A DNA stretch of 64,000 bases from Candidatus Eisenbacteria bacterium. GTDB lineage: Bacteria; Eisenbacteria; RBG-16-71-46; CAIMUX01; JAHJDP01. The position numbers were made by a program, and so were the translations under genes. Under the pieces are notes generated by a model that was not told the origin of the DNA, searched no databases, and worked only from the letters and a program-made list of their open reading frames with translations. Shown in pieces: positions 34,786 to 44,805 of this stretch (within the stretch, counting starts at the first letter, position 1; each line of letters opens with the position of its first letter). The DNA lies in assembly GCA_018831195.1 (NCBI GenBank), contig JAHJDP010000018.1, positions 62,001 through 126,000 of the forward strand, read 5' to 3'.

Positions 34786-34818
34786 CCCGCCCACCGTTGG
34801 GCGGGTTTCCTCTATTTT
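34786..34818 (+). terminator. rho-independent terminator after rpmA
   Basis: CCCGCCCA pairs perfectly with TGGGCGGG around CCGT, followed by a T-rich tail (TTTCCTCTATTTTT). It ends the rplU-rpmA unit. Confidence 0.85.
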
Positions 34819-34980
34819 TCAGGAATTTCGGTCTTCAGAAATACGAGAGGGGAGAGAGCCGCCCAGGGATTCTCTTGGGGGATTAAAAGAAGCCGGTGCC
34901 CCGGGACCCTTGTCGTTGACAGGTGCCGGAGGGCATCCTACTCTCCATCCGTCGTGGATCTCACATTCAGGTGCGGAGGA

Positions 34981-35763
34981 ATGAGTTTAACAAAGCAAAG
35001 GGTCATCGGCGTTATTCCCGCGCGTTTTGCTTCCACCCGCTTTCCCGGAAAAGTCCTGGCGAGATGGAAGGGCCGCACCATTCTCGAGCATGTCTACCGC
35101 CGCGCCGCATCCGTCGCAGAATTGGACGATCTTTGGATCGCCGTTGATGATGACCGGGTTTTTGATGAGGCCTGTTCCATCGGAGCGCAAGTCTGCCGGA
35201 CATCGCCCGCCCATGCCAGTGGAACCGATCGGGTGGGGGAGGTCGTGGAAGGCTGCCGGCCGCTCCCGGATGCCGTGTTGAATATCCAAGCGGATGAACC
35301 GCTCGTCGATCCGGCATCCCTCTCCTTGCTGGCCTCCGCCTTGCGGGAGACGCCGGTGGAGATGGTGACGCTGGCCCATCCGATGAAGGATGTGGAGGAG
35401 TGGCGCAACCCATCTGTCGTCAAGGTGGTCCTGGACGCCGAGGGCAACGCCCTGTATTTTTCCCGGGCCCCGATCCCATATGATCGGGCGGGGTGGAACG
35501 AAACGGTGGCTGTCTACCGCCATGTCGGGCTCTACGGCTTCCGCCGGGAGGCCCTCCGGTCTTTTGTACAAGCACAACCTTCGCCGCTGGAGAGGGCCGA
35601 AGGCTTGGAGCAATTGAGGGCTTTGGAAATGGGTTGGAAGATCAGGGTCCTGATCGGGTCCTGGAAATCGATTGCGGTCGATACTCCGGAAGATTTGGCG
35701 GCATTGGATCGCCATGGGAGTCAACATGGAAGAGGAGGAGGAAGTGGCTCAATCGATGCGTGA
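34981..35763 (+). CDS. kdsB: 3-deoxy-manno-octulosonate cytidylyltransferase (CMP-KDO synthetase)
   Basis: 260 residues. It activates KDO with CTP for lipid A-core assembly. [20 protein letters not shown] is the signature nucleotide-binding opening; [14 protein letters not shown] and [11 protein letters not shown] follow. ATG 34981 follows GTGCGGAGGA; the open frame upstream is shadow. The C-terminus has a Gly-rich tail encoded over the 5' end of pyrG. It heads the LPS/sigma-54/PTS gene series, and its cosubstrate CTP comes from the next gene. Confidence 0.93.
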   Translation: MSLTKQRVIGVIPARFASTRFPGKVLARWKGRTILEHVYRRAASVAELDDLWIAVDDDRVFDEACSIGAQVCRTSPAHASGTDRVGEVVEGCRPLPDAVLNIQADEPLVDPASLSLLASALRETPVEMVTLAHPMKDVEEWRNPSVVKVVLDAEGNALYFSRAPIPYDRAGWNETVAVYRHVGLYGFRREALRSFVQAQPSPLERAEGLEQLRALEMGWKIRVLIGSWKSIAVDTPEDLAALDRHGSQHGRGGGSGSIDA

Positions 35764-37393
35764 GCGACATTTTATTTTTATCACCGGCGGTGTTGTTTCA
35801 TCACTGGGGAAGGGTATTGCGGCCGCTTCACTGGGACTGCTTCTCAAGGAGCGGGGGCTGAAAGTCACGCTGCAGAAATTCGATCCCTATCTCAATGTCG
35901 ATCCCGGCACAATGAGCCCCTATCAGCATGGTGAGGTTTTTGTAACCGATGATGGAGCGGAGACCGACCTCGATCTCGGCCACTATGAGCGGTTCACCGG
36001 TTTGAATCTGGGGCAGGCGAATAATGTCACGGCGGGGCAGATTTACGATACCGTTATCACCCGGGAGCGGCGGGGGGATTATCTTGGCAAGACCGTGCAG
36101 GTGATCCCGCATGTTACCGATGAAATCAAACACCGGATGGTGGAGAATGCCGCGGCGTCCGACGCCGATGTGTCGATCATTGAGATCGGCGGGACCGTCG
36201 GGGATATCGAATCCCTGCCCTTCCTCGAAGCGATCCGGCAGCTCCGTTTGGATTTGGGAAGAGAACACACGCTCTTTATACATTTGACTTTGGTTCCCTA
36301 CATCAAAGCCGCCGGGGAATATAAAACAAAACCGACACAGCACAGTGTCAAGGGTCTGCGGGAGATTGGTATTCAGCCCGATATCCTCCTTTGCCGGTGT
36401 GAAGAGATGATATCGAGGGAACTGAGAGAAAAGATCGCCCTTTTCTGCAATGTCTCCTCCGAGGCTGTTATCCCCGCCGTCGATGTTGCATCGATTTACG
36501 AGGTTCCCTTGCATTTCCACGCCGGCGGGCTGGACCGGCTGACTTTGAGTCACTTCCAAATCTCAGCGGGCGAACCGAAGCTTGAATCGTGGGAGGAACT
36601 CGTATCCGTCATCAAGGGCGCCGACAAAGAAGTTGTAATCGCCGTTTGCGGGAAGTACACTTATTTGCACGATGCTTATAAAAGTCTTGTTGAAGCTTTG
36701 GTGCATGGAGCGACGGCAAATCGAACGCGGGTTCGCATCCGCTGGGTTGAATCCAATAAGATCCTTGAGGATGGCGCCGAGGCCAACCTGCTGGGCATTC
36801 ATGGGCTTCTCGTGCCCGGCGGTTTCGGACAAAGGGGCATTGAGGGGATGATTCAAGCGATTCAGTATGCGCGCGAAAACCGCATTCCTTTTTTCGGGAT
36901 CTGCCTCGGGATGCATTGTTCAACGATCGAGTTCGCCCGCAACGTCTCTGGGATGGAGGATGCTAATTCAACGGAGTTCAATCCCGATACTCCTTACCCC
37001 GTCATTTCGCTTCTGCCGGAGCAGCGTCCCGATCTGCCCAAGGGGGGCACGATGAGACTGGGCGGTTACCTTTGCCGCCTTGACCCCGACAGCCAGGCCC
37101 GCGAAGCCTATGGAAGTGATGAGGTGCAGGAGCGCCACCGCCATCGTTATGAGTTTAACAATGCCTATCTTGACACTTTGGCGGCTCACGGCCTGAGGGC
37201 GACGGGGATCCACCCCGAGAACAACCTTGTGGAGATCATTGAGCTGGACGATCACCCTTGGTATGTCGCCGTTCAATTTCACCCTGAACTCAAGAGCCGG
37301 CCGCGGGATCCGCACCCCCTGTTCAAGGCCTTCATCGCCGCGTCTGTATGTCATAGCAAATCCGGAGCCTGTGTGACCGATGTCCCAGCCTAA
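35744..37393 (+). CDS. pyrG: CTP synthase
   Basis: 549 residues from GTG 35744, which has GGAGGAGGAA directly upstream; ATGs at 35714, 35726 and 35756 are alternatives. The synthetase domain begins [20 protein letters not shown]. The glutaminase domain has GGFGQRG and the nucleophile Cys in FFGICLGMH. It aminates UTP to CTP, feeding KdsB next door. The residue after GLGM is His where Gln is usual. It overlaps kdsB by 20 bp and kdsA by 14 bp. Confidence 0.96.
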   Translation: MAQSMRERHFIFITGGVVSSLGKGIAAASLGLLLKERGLKVTLQKFDPYLNVDPGTMSPYQHGEVFVTDDGAETDLDLGHYERFTGLNLGQANNVTAGQIYDTVITRERRGDYLGKTVQVIPHVTDEIKHRMVENAAASDADVSIIEIGGTVGDIESLPFLEAIRQLRLDLGREHTLFIHLTLVPYIKAAGEYKTKPTQHSVKGLREIGIQPDILLCRCEEMISRELREKIALFCNVSSEAVIPAVDVASIYEVPLHFHAGGLDRLTLSHFQISAGEPKLESWEELVSVIKGADKEVVIAVCGKYTYLHDAYKSLVEALVHGATANRTRVRIRWVESNKILEDGAEANLLGIHGLLVPGGFGQRGIEGMIQAIQYARENRIPFFGICLGMHCSTIEFARNVSGMEDANSTEFNPDTPYPVISLLPEQRPDLPKGGTMRLGGYLCRLDPDSQAREAYGSDEVQERHRHRYEFNNAYLDTLAAHGLRATGIHPENNLVEIIELDDHPWYVAVQFHPELKSRPRDPHPLFKAFIAASVCHSKSGACVTDVPA

Positions 37394-38240
37394 CGATAAC
37401 AACCCCAACCGCCGAAACCTCCCTCTTCTGGGAGAACCGATGGATCCCGGGCAGCTTCTGGTGATCGCCGGCCCCTGCGTTGTCGAAGCGCCCGATCTTA
37501 TGATGGAAGTCGGGGAAAAGATGAAGCAATGGTGCTTCGAAAGAGGGATTCGGTACATTTTTAAGAGCTCTTATACAAAAGCAAACCGGACAAAAGCCGA
37601 ATCCCCATCGGGACCCGGTCTTCAGGACGGGCTGCGCATCCTCTCTCATGTTCGGGAGCGGCTCGGTGTCGATTTGCTGACCGATGTTCATTCCGCCGAT
37701 GAGGCGTCGGCCGCCGCTGAGGTTGTACAAATACTTCAGGTTCCCGCTTTTCTCTGCCGGCAGACTCCCTTGTTGCAGGCTTGCGCCCGGGCTTGCCGGA
37801 CAATCAACGTCAAGAAGGGGCAATTTCTTGCCCCCGAAGATATGCTGGAAGCGGTGGAAAAGATCCGCAGGATCCGGCCCGACGCCGAGGTTCTACTGAC
37901 CGAGCGGGGGGCGAGTTTCGGCTACCGGAATCTTGTCGTCGACATGAGAAGCCTCGTCCTTCTCCGGCAAATGCCGGCGCTGACTATCTATGATGCGACC
38001 CATTCTTTGCAGCATCCCGGAGTGGGTGGGGATCGCCGATTCGCGCGTCCGCTGACCCGCGCCGCCCTGGCCGCCGGCGCCGAGGGAATCTTCCTGGAGG
38101 TCCATCCCGATCCCGAACAGGCCTTGAGTGACCAAACGACCCAGCTGCCCTTGGAATCTGTTCCCGCCTTTCTCGATGAGATGGCGGAACTCCGCCGCTT
38201 TTTGTGGGACAGAGAAACCCAAAGTGAGGACGAAGAATGA
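37380..38240 (+). CDS. kdsA: KDO-8-phosphate synthase
   Basis: 286 residues. It condenses arabinose 5-phosphate with phosphoenolpyruvate. [11 protein letters not shown] contains Cys33, the metal ligand of class II (metal-dependent) enzymes; class I enzymes have Asn there. [34 protein letters not shown] and [14 protein letters not shown] are conserved substrate or metal motifs. The start lies inside the pyrG end, and the stop overlaps the kdsD start. Confidence 0.94.
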   Translation: MSQPNDNNPNRRNLPLLGEPMDPGQLLVIAGPCVVEAPDLMMEVGEKMKQWCFERGIRYIFKSSYTKANRTKAESPSGPGLQDGLRILSHVRERLGVDLLTDVHSADEASAAAEVVQILQVPAFLCRQTPLLQACARACRTINVKKGQFLAPEDMLEAVEKIRRIRPDAEVLLTERGASFGYRNLVVDMRSLVLLRQMPALTIYDATHSLQHPGVGGDRRFARPLTRAALAAGAEGIFLEVHPDPEQALSDQTTQLPLESVPAFLDEMAELRRFLWDRETQSEDEE

Positions 38241-39250
38241 CGCGGTCCTTTTCAAAGGGTCTGGATCTTTCCGAAATGGAGAAAGTCACTGCGATTCTGG
38301 GGACGGAAATCCGGGCGATTGAACAACTGAGCCATTTGCTCGAGCAATCGGATCTCGGCGCTGCAGTGGATCTGCTGTGCCTGTCCCGCGGACGGGTTAT
38401 TGTCTCAGGCGTTGGAAAACCGGGCATCATTGGGCAGCGCATCGCGGCAAGCTTGAGAAGCACCGGCCGGCCGGCCTTTTTCCTGCACCCGGTTGAGGCG
38501 ATTCATGGCGACCTGGGTCTCGTGACCTCCTCCGATGTGGCATTACTCCTGTCAAGAAGCGGCGAAACGGGGGAACTGCTCGCTCTCATCCCGACACTCC
38601 GGCGGATCGGCATCCCGATTATTGCGGCGACCTGCGGAAATGAAAACTCTCTGGCCGAACGGGTCGACTGCCATCTCCCGCTCGGAGATGTGGAAGAGAT
38701 TCCCGAGTTGGGCGAATTCCCGACCGTCTCGAATACCGTCTTCCAGGTCTTGGGTGACATTCTCACTGTTCTCATCTTTCAACGCAGTGGGCTCTCCCTC
38801 GAAGATCTTCGGTTTCTGCACCCCGGCGGTGTGATCGGGCGCCAGGCGACCCTCAGAGTCGCTGATGTGATGCATTCGGGGAGCGCCATGCCCCTTGTGA
38901 CTGAAGAGACTTCCCTGAAGGAAGCCCTTGTCGTCATCATTGAAAAACGTCTCGGTTTAACCTGCGTCGTCGATGAGGCGGGCAGGCTCTCTGGAGTTGT
39001 CGCCGATGGAGATATCAAACGGATTTTGCATCGCTATGGAGATATTAAGGCTCTCATGGTAGCGGAGGTCATGACCAAGGAGCCCAAAACGATCCGTGAT
39101 GATGAACTTCTTCTTTCCGCCCTCAACCGGATGGAGAACAATCCGGAGGGCGCTATCACATCCCTCGTGGTCGTGGATGACGAGCTGAGGCCCATCGGAA
39201 TCCTTCATATCCATGACATCCTCCGGACCTCCCCGCATCAGGAGTCTTAG
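38237..39250 (+). CDS. kdsD: D-arabinose 5-phosphate isomerase (KpsF/GutQ family)
   Basis: 337 residues. A SIS sugar-isomerase domain (about 35-180: VSGVGKPGIIGQRIAASL, SRSGETGELL) is followed by two CBS domains (about 200-335; VADVMHSG and VAEVMTKEP). It converts ribulose 5-phosphate to arabinose 5-phosphate, the substrate of KdsA upstream. The KDO-8-phosphate phosphatase kdsC, often next in this order, is absent. Confidence 0.94.
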   Translation: MTRSFSKGLDLSEMEKVTAILGTEIRAIEQLSHLLEQSDLGAAVDLLCLSRGRVIVSGVGKPGIIGQRIAASLRSTGRPAFFLHPVEAIHGDLGLVTSSDVALLLSRSGETGELLALIPTLRRIGIPIIAATCGNENSLAERVDCHLPLGDVEEIPELGEFPTVSNTVFQVLGDILTVLIFQRSGLSLEDLRFLHPGGVIGRQATLRVADVMHSGSAMPLVTEETSLKEALVVIIEKRLGLTCVVDEAGRLSGVVADGDIKRILHRYGDIKALMVAEVMTKEPKTIRDDELLLSALNRMENNPEGAITSLVVVDDELRPIGILHIHDILRTSPHQES

Positions 39251-39518
39251 GAACCTTTGATCCCTTCCCGGCTGGATTTATTCCTCCAAGAGCAAGGTCC
39301 CACGAGAGATAGACCACCAACGTGCCGATGAAAGAGTATGAGATCGCTCGGGGAAGACGAATCGTTGAATTGGCATGAGCCCTGCTTGCTTCCTTCCTAT
39401 AGGTCGATTACCGTCATGATTGATAGGAATGGCTCCCGTTGCGTGTCCCGCCGGGGCGCTGCGGGGTCTCCGTACCTTCTTGCCGGGGAACCGGTTAGAA
39501 ATGAAGGAATCGAGTCTT

Positions 39519-40118
39519 ATGGTCAATGGTTTACCACGAGTGATGGCCCTTTCGAATGGATGGAGCCGCGCCCTGCCTTTTGGGGCTTTCCTTGTCGCTA
39601 TAATTCTCACTTCCTGTGGCCCCAAGGAAAGGGAAGATGTCATTCCCAGGCCCGAAAACCTCCCCGATCAGGTGATCGAGGGCCTGGTCCTCCGGGAGAC
39701 GGAAAATGGCGCTCTGCGATGGACCCTGTGGGCCGATCGGGCTCTCAAGTTCGAAAATAAACCGACCCAGTTGGAGGGGGTCCGCATCGTTTTCTACGAT
39801 GAAAAGGACCATACGGAAAAATCCGTTTTGACCTCTTTGGGTGGAACGGTCGACGAGAAGACGCGCGACCTGTTGGCTGAGGGCGATGTTGTTGTTGTGA
39901 CCGCTGACAGCATACGTTTGGAGACACCCGAGTTGAGATGGGATCGCCTATCGGGAAAGATCCATACAGAGACGCCGGTGAAGATTACGGAAGGGCAAAG
40001 TGTTTTAACCGGCATTGGGATCACTTCGGATATCGATCTCAACTCGTATGTCATCCATAAGGATGTCAAAGGAACGCTTCGAGATAAGGATGGAAGTCTT
40101 GAGCGCGAATTCAACTGA
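39519..40118 (+). CDS. lptC: LPS export protein LptC
   Basis: About 199 residues from ATG 39519; ATGs at 39501 and 39543 are also possible. The signal peptide ends in LTSC, a good lipobox, so the protein may be lipidated, unlike membrane-anchored E. coli LptC. The LptC/OstA-like beta-jellyroll follows ([20 protein letters not shown], then [31 protein letters not shown]). It passes LPS from the LptBFG transporter across the periplasm. LptA is not encoded between this gene and lptB. Confidence 0.82.
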   Translation: MVNGLPRVMALSNGWSRALPFGAFLVAIILTSCGPKEREDVIPRPENLPDQVIEGLVLRETENGALRWTLWADRALKFENKPTQLEGVRIVFYDEKDHTEKSVLTSLGGTVDEKTRDLLAEGDVVVVTADSIRLETPELRWDRLSGKIHTETPVKITEGQSVLTGIGITSDIDLNSYVIHKDVKGTLRDKDGSLEREFN

Positions 40119-40881
40119 GATAACGCACGAGACGGCCGGCGGGATTCAGGCTCCCAAGGGAGCGGTCCTTGAGGCCCGTCATCTGGTCCGATATTATGGA
40201 AAGTTAAGGGTTGTCGATGACGTCTCTCTCGATGTGGCGCCCGGGGAAGTCGTAGGGCTGCTCGGTCCCAACGGCGCGGGAAAGACGACAACCTTCTATA
40301 TGATCGTCGGCCTGCTCCGTCCCAAGTCAGGAAGTATCCACTTCGGCGAAAAGGATATTACGAATGAACCCCTCTATCGGCGGGCGCGTTTGGGGATCGG
40401 GTATCTTGCACAAGAGGCGTCGATTTTTAGACGGCTGACGGTGCGGGAAAATATCATGGGCATTCTTGAGACCCGCGGGCTTTCCCGAAAGGAACGGGAG
40501 AGTCGCTGTGAAGAACTTCTGGGCGAGCTTGATCTCACTCCCTTGGCTGATCGCCGGGGTTATCATCTTTCCGGCGGTGAACGACGCCGTGTTGAGATCA
40601 CCCGGGCGCTGGTGACGAATCCATCCTATATACTTCTTGATGAACCTTTTGTCGGGATCGATCCGATCGCTGTTCAGGAGATTCAACAAATTATTCTCCG
40701 GTTGAAGGCCCGTGGTTTGGGAATCCTGATCACGGATCACAGCGTTCGCGAAACCCTTAGCGCCACGGATCGCGCCTATCTCATGTATGAGGGAAAGATC
40801 CGCATCAGCGGCCGGGCTCAGGATCTCATCGATGACGCCTGGGCGAGGAAGATTTATTTGGGAGAGAATTTCAGACTTTGA
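40090..40881 (+). CDS. lptB: LPS export ABC transporter ATPase LptB
   Basis: 263 residues. Start uncertain: ATG 40090 or TTG 40099, the latter with AAGGA eight bases upstream. Walker A is GPNGAGKTT, the Q-loop [17 protein letters not shown], the signature [11 protein letters not shown], Walker [15 protein letters not shown] and the switch His ITDHSVRE, all typical of LptB. It powers LPS extraction from the inner membrane with LptFG, which are not in the window. It overlaps the lptC end by 29 bp. Confidence 0.94.
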   Translation: MEVLSANSTEITHETAGGIQAPKGAVLEARHLVRYYGKLRVVDDVSLDVAPGEVVGLLGPNGAGKTTTFYMIVGLLRPKSGSIHFGEKDITNEPLYRRARLGIGYLAQEASIFRRLTVRENIMGILETRGLSRKERESRCEELLGELDLTPLADRRGYHLSGGERRRVEITRALVTNPSYILLDEPFVGIDPIAVQEIQQIILRLKARGLGILITDHSVRETLSATDRAYLMYEGKIRISGRAQDLIDDAWARKIYLGENFRL

Positions 40882-40887
40882 GGATTG

Positions 40888-42297
40888 ATGTTGATGGAGA
40901 TGAGACAGGGATTACATCTCGGGCCGAGGTTGCAGCAGAAACCGATCATCACGCTGAAAATCCAGCAGGCGCTGAAGATTCTCCAGCTGCCGACCCTGGA
41001 ACTTCAGCACGAGCTGAGACAATACCTCGAAAGCAACCCGCTTCTCGAACAAGAGGAAGATGTCGAACTCACCGAACAGACCGCGGTTGAGGAGCCGTCC
41101 AACGACAAACAAGAAGAAGAGGTGGAGGCCCCGGACTGGTCGGACTTTCTCAATGACCGCGACTCCTGGGAAAGCCCTCGCCGTGAGCGCGAGGAGCTGG
41201 AACGAATAGAGAAGACACCCGTTAGTACCCCGACCCTGCATGAAAGCCTTCTCAATCAGGTCCGGCTCGTCACGGTGGACGCTGAAGAAGGTAGAATAGC
41301 AGAGTTTATCATTGGATCGATCGATGAAAACGGCAGGCTTACCATTGAGGCCGAGGAATTGGCTGAACTGCTGAAACTAGATGCGGAAAAGGTCAAGTCT
41401 GTCATCGGCAAGATCCAGAATCTTGAGCCTCCCGGCGTTGGGGCCCGGAATCTCCAAGAATGTCTGATGATTCAGCTGAGGGCAAGGGGCGGAGAGGGCA
41501 AACTGCCCTATAGGATTGTGGCGGAAACATTCGATCATCTGGCGAAAAGGCGGATCAACGAAATCGCCCGTGAATTGCACGTTTCACTTGAGAATGTACA
41601 AGACGCATTGGATGTCATCTCTCACCTGGATCCCCATCCCGGACGGGATCTGGCGGTGGCGGATTCCCCCTATATCTATCCGGATCTGATTGTTGAAAAA
41701 GTGGACGGCGACTATGAAGTCTTCCTCAATGATCGCAATGTTCCCCGCCTGCGAATTTCCTCCGCATATGCGGACATCCTCAGGGGGGACAAAGACCGGG
41801 GAGACAAGACCAGGACCTATGTCGAGAGGAAGCTCTCGAGCGCCAGGTGGGTTATTCTCGCCGTTGAGCGGCGGAGGAAAACGATGGTCGAAGTGATGAA
41901 GACCATCGTCGATCTGCAGCGGGATTTCTTCGATAAGGGGATATCGCATTTCAAGCCCATGGTGCTTCAGGATGTCGCGACCATTGTCGGTGTGCACGAA
42001 GCCACCGTGGCCCGCGTGACGAGCCATAAGTATGTCCAAACGCCGCGTGGTGTTTTCCATTTAAAATATTTCTTCTCATCCAAAATCAAGACGGATGCCG
42101 GCAGCGATGCCTCTTCAAAGGCCGTCAAGGCCAGGCTTCAGACGCTCATTGATCAAGAGGATAAGCTTCATCCGCTAAGCGACGACAAACTTGGAGCCAT
42201 TTTGAACGATGAGGGGTTTCAAATAAGGCGCCGGACCGTCGCCAAGTACCGGGATCAGATGGGCGTCTTGAATGCCCGGATGAGACGTCGGGTTTAG
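40888..42297 (+). CDS. rpoN: RNA polymerase sigma-54 factor
   Basis: 469 residues. GAGG lies four bases before ATG 40888; ATG 40894 is also possible. Region I is Gln/Leu-rich (LKIQQALKILQLPTLELQ), region II is acidic, and the core-binding and DNA-binding regions follow. The RpoN box RRTVAKYR sits near the C-terminus. It reads -24/-12 promoters that need AAA+ activators. No such activator is encoded nearby. The order lptB-rpoN-hpf-hprK is close to the proteobacterial lptB-rpoN-hpf-ptsN arrangement. Confidence 0.96.
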   Translation: MLMEMRQGLHLGPRLQQKPIITLKIQQALKILQLPTLELQHELRQYLESNPLLEQEEDVELTEQTAVEEPSNDKQEEEVEAPDWSDFLNDRDSWESPRREREELERIEKTPVSTPTLHESLLNQVRLVTVDAEEGRIAEFIIGSIDENGRLTIEAEELAELLKLDAEKVKSVIGKIQNLEPPGVGARNLQECLMIQLRARGGEGKLPYRIVAETFDHLAKRRINEIARELHVSLENVQDALDVISHLDPHPGRDLAVADSPYIYPDLIVEKVDGDYEVFLNDRNVPRLRISSAYADILRGDKDRGDKTRTYVERKLSSARWVILAVERRRKTMVEVMKTIVDLQRDFFDKGISHFKPMVLQDVATIVGVHEATVARVTSHKYVQTPRGVFHLKYFFSSKIKTDAGSDASSKAVKARLQTLIDQEDKLHPLSDDKLGAILNDEGFQIRRRTVAKYRDQMGVLNARMRRRV

Positions 42298-42337
42298 CCA
42301 AGCGGGGGATTCCCCGTAATCAGGAGGAGGAAAATCA

Positions 42338-42910
42338 ATGGATATCATTACCACTGCCCGGCATACCGAGTTGACCCCGGAGATTCGTGAACACGCAGAA
42401 AAGAGACTCCGGAAGCTGGAGCGCTATGTAAGCGACCTCCAGGAAGTGCATCTCATCATCAACAAGGAGAAGTACCGGCACGTTGCAGAGGTCACCCTAA
42501 GGGCCAAAGGAACAAATATTGTCAGCAGCGACGAATCGAGCGATCTCCTCACATCGATTGATCGTGTCGTGGATCGAGTGGAGCGGCAGGTCAAAAAAAT
42601 CAGGGCGCGTCTCAAGGATCGCGGCAAGGCGCGGCGCCAATCGTCCCGTCGCGTGATGACATCGGCCGAACCCGGCTTTGTCGAAGAGGAAGAGCCGGTC
42701 GATGAGGTCCAGGAAGATGAATCCTATCCTCCGGTTGTCGTCCCGCGGCAGGAAATTTTCAGGACGGAGCCGACCACGGTTTCCAAAGCCGTGGATGAAT
42801 TGCGTCTGCAAGAGGAAGATGTCCTCCTTTTCCGCAATGAGAAAACAGGCGTTGTAAGCCTTGTCTATATGAGGCCCGATGGAAATGTCGGATTCGCAGA
42901 AGCCCTCTGA
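42338..42910 (+). CDS. hpf: ribosome hibernation-promoting factor, long form
   Basis: 190 residues with GGAGGAGG before the ATG. The N-terminal S30AE domain (to about 100) and the C-terminal S30AE_C dimerisation domain (about 130-190: IFRTEPTTVSKAVDEL, DVLLFRNEKTGVVSLVYMRPDGNVG) make it the long HPF type that forms 100S ribosome dimers. The linker (about 105-130) is very acidic. Its end overlaps hprK by 26 bp. Confidence 0.94.
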   Translation: MDIITTARHTELTPEIREHAEKRLRKLERYVSDLQEVHLIINKEKYRHVAEVTLRAKGTNIVSSDESSDLLTSIDRVVDRVERQVKKIRARLKDRGKARRQSSRRVMTSAEPGFVEEEEPVDEVQEDESYPPVVVPRQEIFRTEPTTVSKAVDELRLQEEDVLLFRNEKTGVVSLVYMRPDGNVGFAEAL

Positions 42911-43910
42911 TAATCTGTCGTCGTTACAAGGACGGGTTCAACAGGAGCGGTTGAAGATCCGGGATTTCTACGAGAAATCCCGTGATGAGCTCAAGTTGCA
43001 TCCTCTGACGCCTCTGGATGATACCGACCGGGATATCGGCACAACGGATATCAGCCGTCCCAGTTTCGTACTGATGGGTTATGACGCTCACTTTCCAAAG
43101 GACAGGATACAAATCCTTGGGAAGGCGGAAGTCTCCTATCTGAAGACACTCAGCCGAGAAGAGAGCCGGAAGGCTCTGGCGAATCTGTGTCGATTCGACA
43201 TTCCCTGCATCATCCTTTCCCGATCCTTGGATCCACCGGATGATCTTTTGGAACTGGCCACAGCGAACAAAATCCCTGTTTTACAAAGCGAGCTGCCCAC
43301 GACCGATTTCATTCAGGTCGTGGCATCGATTCTCAACGAGCAATTCTCTCCCTTTACCAGTGTTCATGGGACGCTGGTTGATGTTTATGGAGTCGGTCTC
43401 CTCTTTACGGGACGTTCCGGAATCGGCAAGAGCGAATGCGGTCTGGATCTTGTCGAAAGGGGCCATCGCCTGGTGGCGGATGATGTTGTTCACGTCAAAG
43501 AACGCCATAAGAGCGTATTGATCGGACGGGGCGTCGAGCTGGCCCGCAGTTTCATGGAGATTCGCGGCATCGGCATCATCGATGTGCAGGCGATGTATGG
43601 TATTCGCTCGATCCGCGCGCAGAAGCGGATCGAGCTTCAAGTCGTTCTCAAAGAGTGGGAGGCCGCCAAAGATTTCGAGAGGCTTGGGCTGGAAGAGAAG
43701 GAAACGATGATCCTCGGTGTGAAGATACCCATGGTGATCGTTCCCATTATCCCAGGAAAGAACATTTCCGTGATCGCTGAAACGATTGCGCTCAATTATT
43801 TGGTAAAGGCCTACGGGTACAATCCCGCTGAACATTTCAGCGATAATCTCCTTGAGGTGCTGCGCCGAAAAGCCAATCTGGAGAGATTGGCCCGTGATGA
43901 TCCGGAGTAG
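42885..43910 (+). CDS. hprK: HPr kinase/phosphorylase
   Basis: 341 residues from ATG 42885; ATG 42879 is two codons upstream. The N-terminal domain is followed by the kinase domain with Walker A GRSGIGKSE, the RLVADDVV region and the HprK signature EIRGIGIIDVQAMYG. It phosphorylates HPr on Ser46 according to energy state, and the HPr encoded at 46321 has that Ser. The gene lies directly before the PTS EII genes. Confidence 0.94.
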   Translation: MSDSQKPSDNLSSLQGRVQQERLKIRDFYEKSRDELKLHPLTPLDDTDRDIGTTDISRPSFVLMGYDAHFPKDRIQILGKAEVSYLKTLSREESRKALANLCRFDIPCIILSRSLDPPDDLLELATANKIPVLQSELPTTDFIQVVASILNEQFSPFTSVHGTLVDVYGVGLLFTGRSGIGKSECGLDLVERGHRLVADDVVHVKERHKSVLIGRGVELARSFMEIRGIGIIDVQAMYGIRSIRAQKRIELQVVLKEWEAAKDFERLGLEEKETMILGVKIPMVIVPIIPGKNISVIAETIALNYLVKAYGYNPAEHFSDNLLEVLRRKANLERLARDDPE

Positions 43911-43912
43911 CC

Positions 43913-44326
43913 GTGGCGGACTCCCCCGCACAGATCGCCGGTCTGCTGGTGACCCACGGCGCTTTGGGCACTGAGCTCATCCGCGTCGTGGAGTCGATTT
44001 TGGGTCCACAAGAAGATATCGCCGTTGTTTCAAATACCGGAACCTCGATGGAGAGTCTGACCCGAAAGATCCGGACGCAGATCGAGTCCATACAAGCAGA
44101 AGATCTCTTTATCTTTGTGGATCTTCTCGGAGGTTCCTGCAGCCAGGTCTGCCAGCTGGTTCGTCAAGAACATCCCTCGACCGTGATCTTCTCCGGTGTC
44201 AATCTACCCATGTTGCTCGAGTTTGCTTATAAACGGAGGCTTTTGGAGCCGGTCGAATTGGCGGCGGAGGTTGCACGAAAAGGGCGCGAGGGAATCCAAT
44301 GTCTCTCACTTCCACATTCCTGCTGA
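43913..44326 (+). CDS. PTS mannose-family EIIA component
   Basis: 137 residues from GTG 43913. GLLVTHGALGTELIRVVESIL carries the phospho-accepting His15, and DLFIFVDLLGGSCSQV matches the usual DLxGGSP loop with a changed end. It receives phosphate from HPr and passes it to EIIB. It overlaps the EIIB gene by 28 bp. Because HPr, EI, IIB, IIC and IID are also encoded here, the chain is complete. Confidence 0.9.
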   Translation: MADSPAQIAGLLVTHGALGTELIRVVESILGPQEDIAVVSNTGTSMESLTRKIRTQIESIQAEDLFIFVDLLGGSCSQVCQLVRQEHPSTVIFSGVNLPMLLEFAYKRRLLEPVELAAEVARKGREGIQCLSLPHSC

Positions 44327-44805
44327 TTCGGGTCGATGACCGATTGATGCATGGCCAGGTCACCCTGGGTTGGGGAAACGAATTGGCGCCCCGGCAATAT
44401 CTCATTGTGGATGACCAATTGGCCTTCAGCCCGATGGAAGCTGAACTCTTTAGGCTCGTGGCGCCCGAAGGAACCCATGTTCACATTTTCTCACCCAAGG
44501 CGTTTCTTGAAGAGATGGGAAAGGAATCAGTCTGGGACCGGGCGATCCTCATTCTGCGGGATATCCCGGCTCTGCTCGCACTCATCCGCGGCGGATTTCA
44601 TCCGCCGGAGATCAATCTCGGCGGGATTCACCGGCATGCGGGGGCCACGGAAGTGTTGCCCTACCTGTTTTTAAGCCATGAAGACTGGGACGGATTGGAG
44701 GAGGTGGCGGCCTCCGGCGCCCAGCTCTATGCGCAGGAACTGCCCGGCCGGCCTTCCCATCGATGGGTTGCCCTGAGAGATAGAAAGCCGAACCGTGCCG
44801 GTTGA
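44299..44805 (+). CDS. PTS mannose/sorbose-family EIIB component
   Basis: 168 residues. IRVDDRLMHGQVTLGW contains the conserved phosphorylated His18 in the family's RxDDRLxHGQ motif. It accepts phosphate from EIIA and would pass it to sugar bound by EIIC/EIID. It overlaps EIIC by 11 bp. The transported sugar cannot be inferred. Confidence 0.92.
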   Translation: MSLTSTFLLIRVDDRLMHGQVTLGWGNELAPRQYLIVDDQLAFSPMEAELFRLVAPEGTHVHIFSPKAFLEEMGKESVWDRAILILRDIPALLALIRGGFHPPEINLGGIHRHAGATEVLPYLFLSHEDWDGLEEVAASGAQLYAQELPGRPSHRWVALRDRKPNRAG

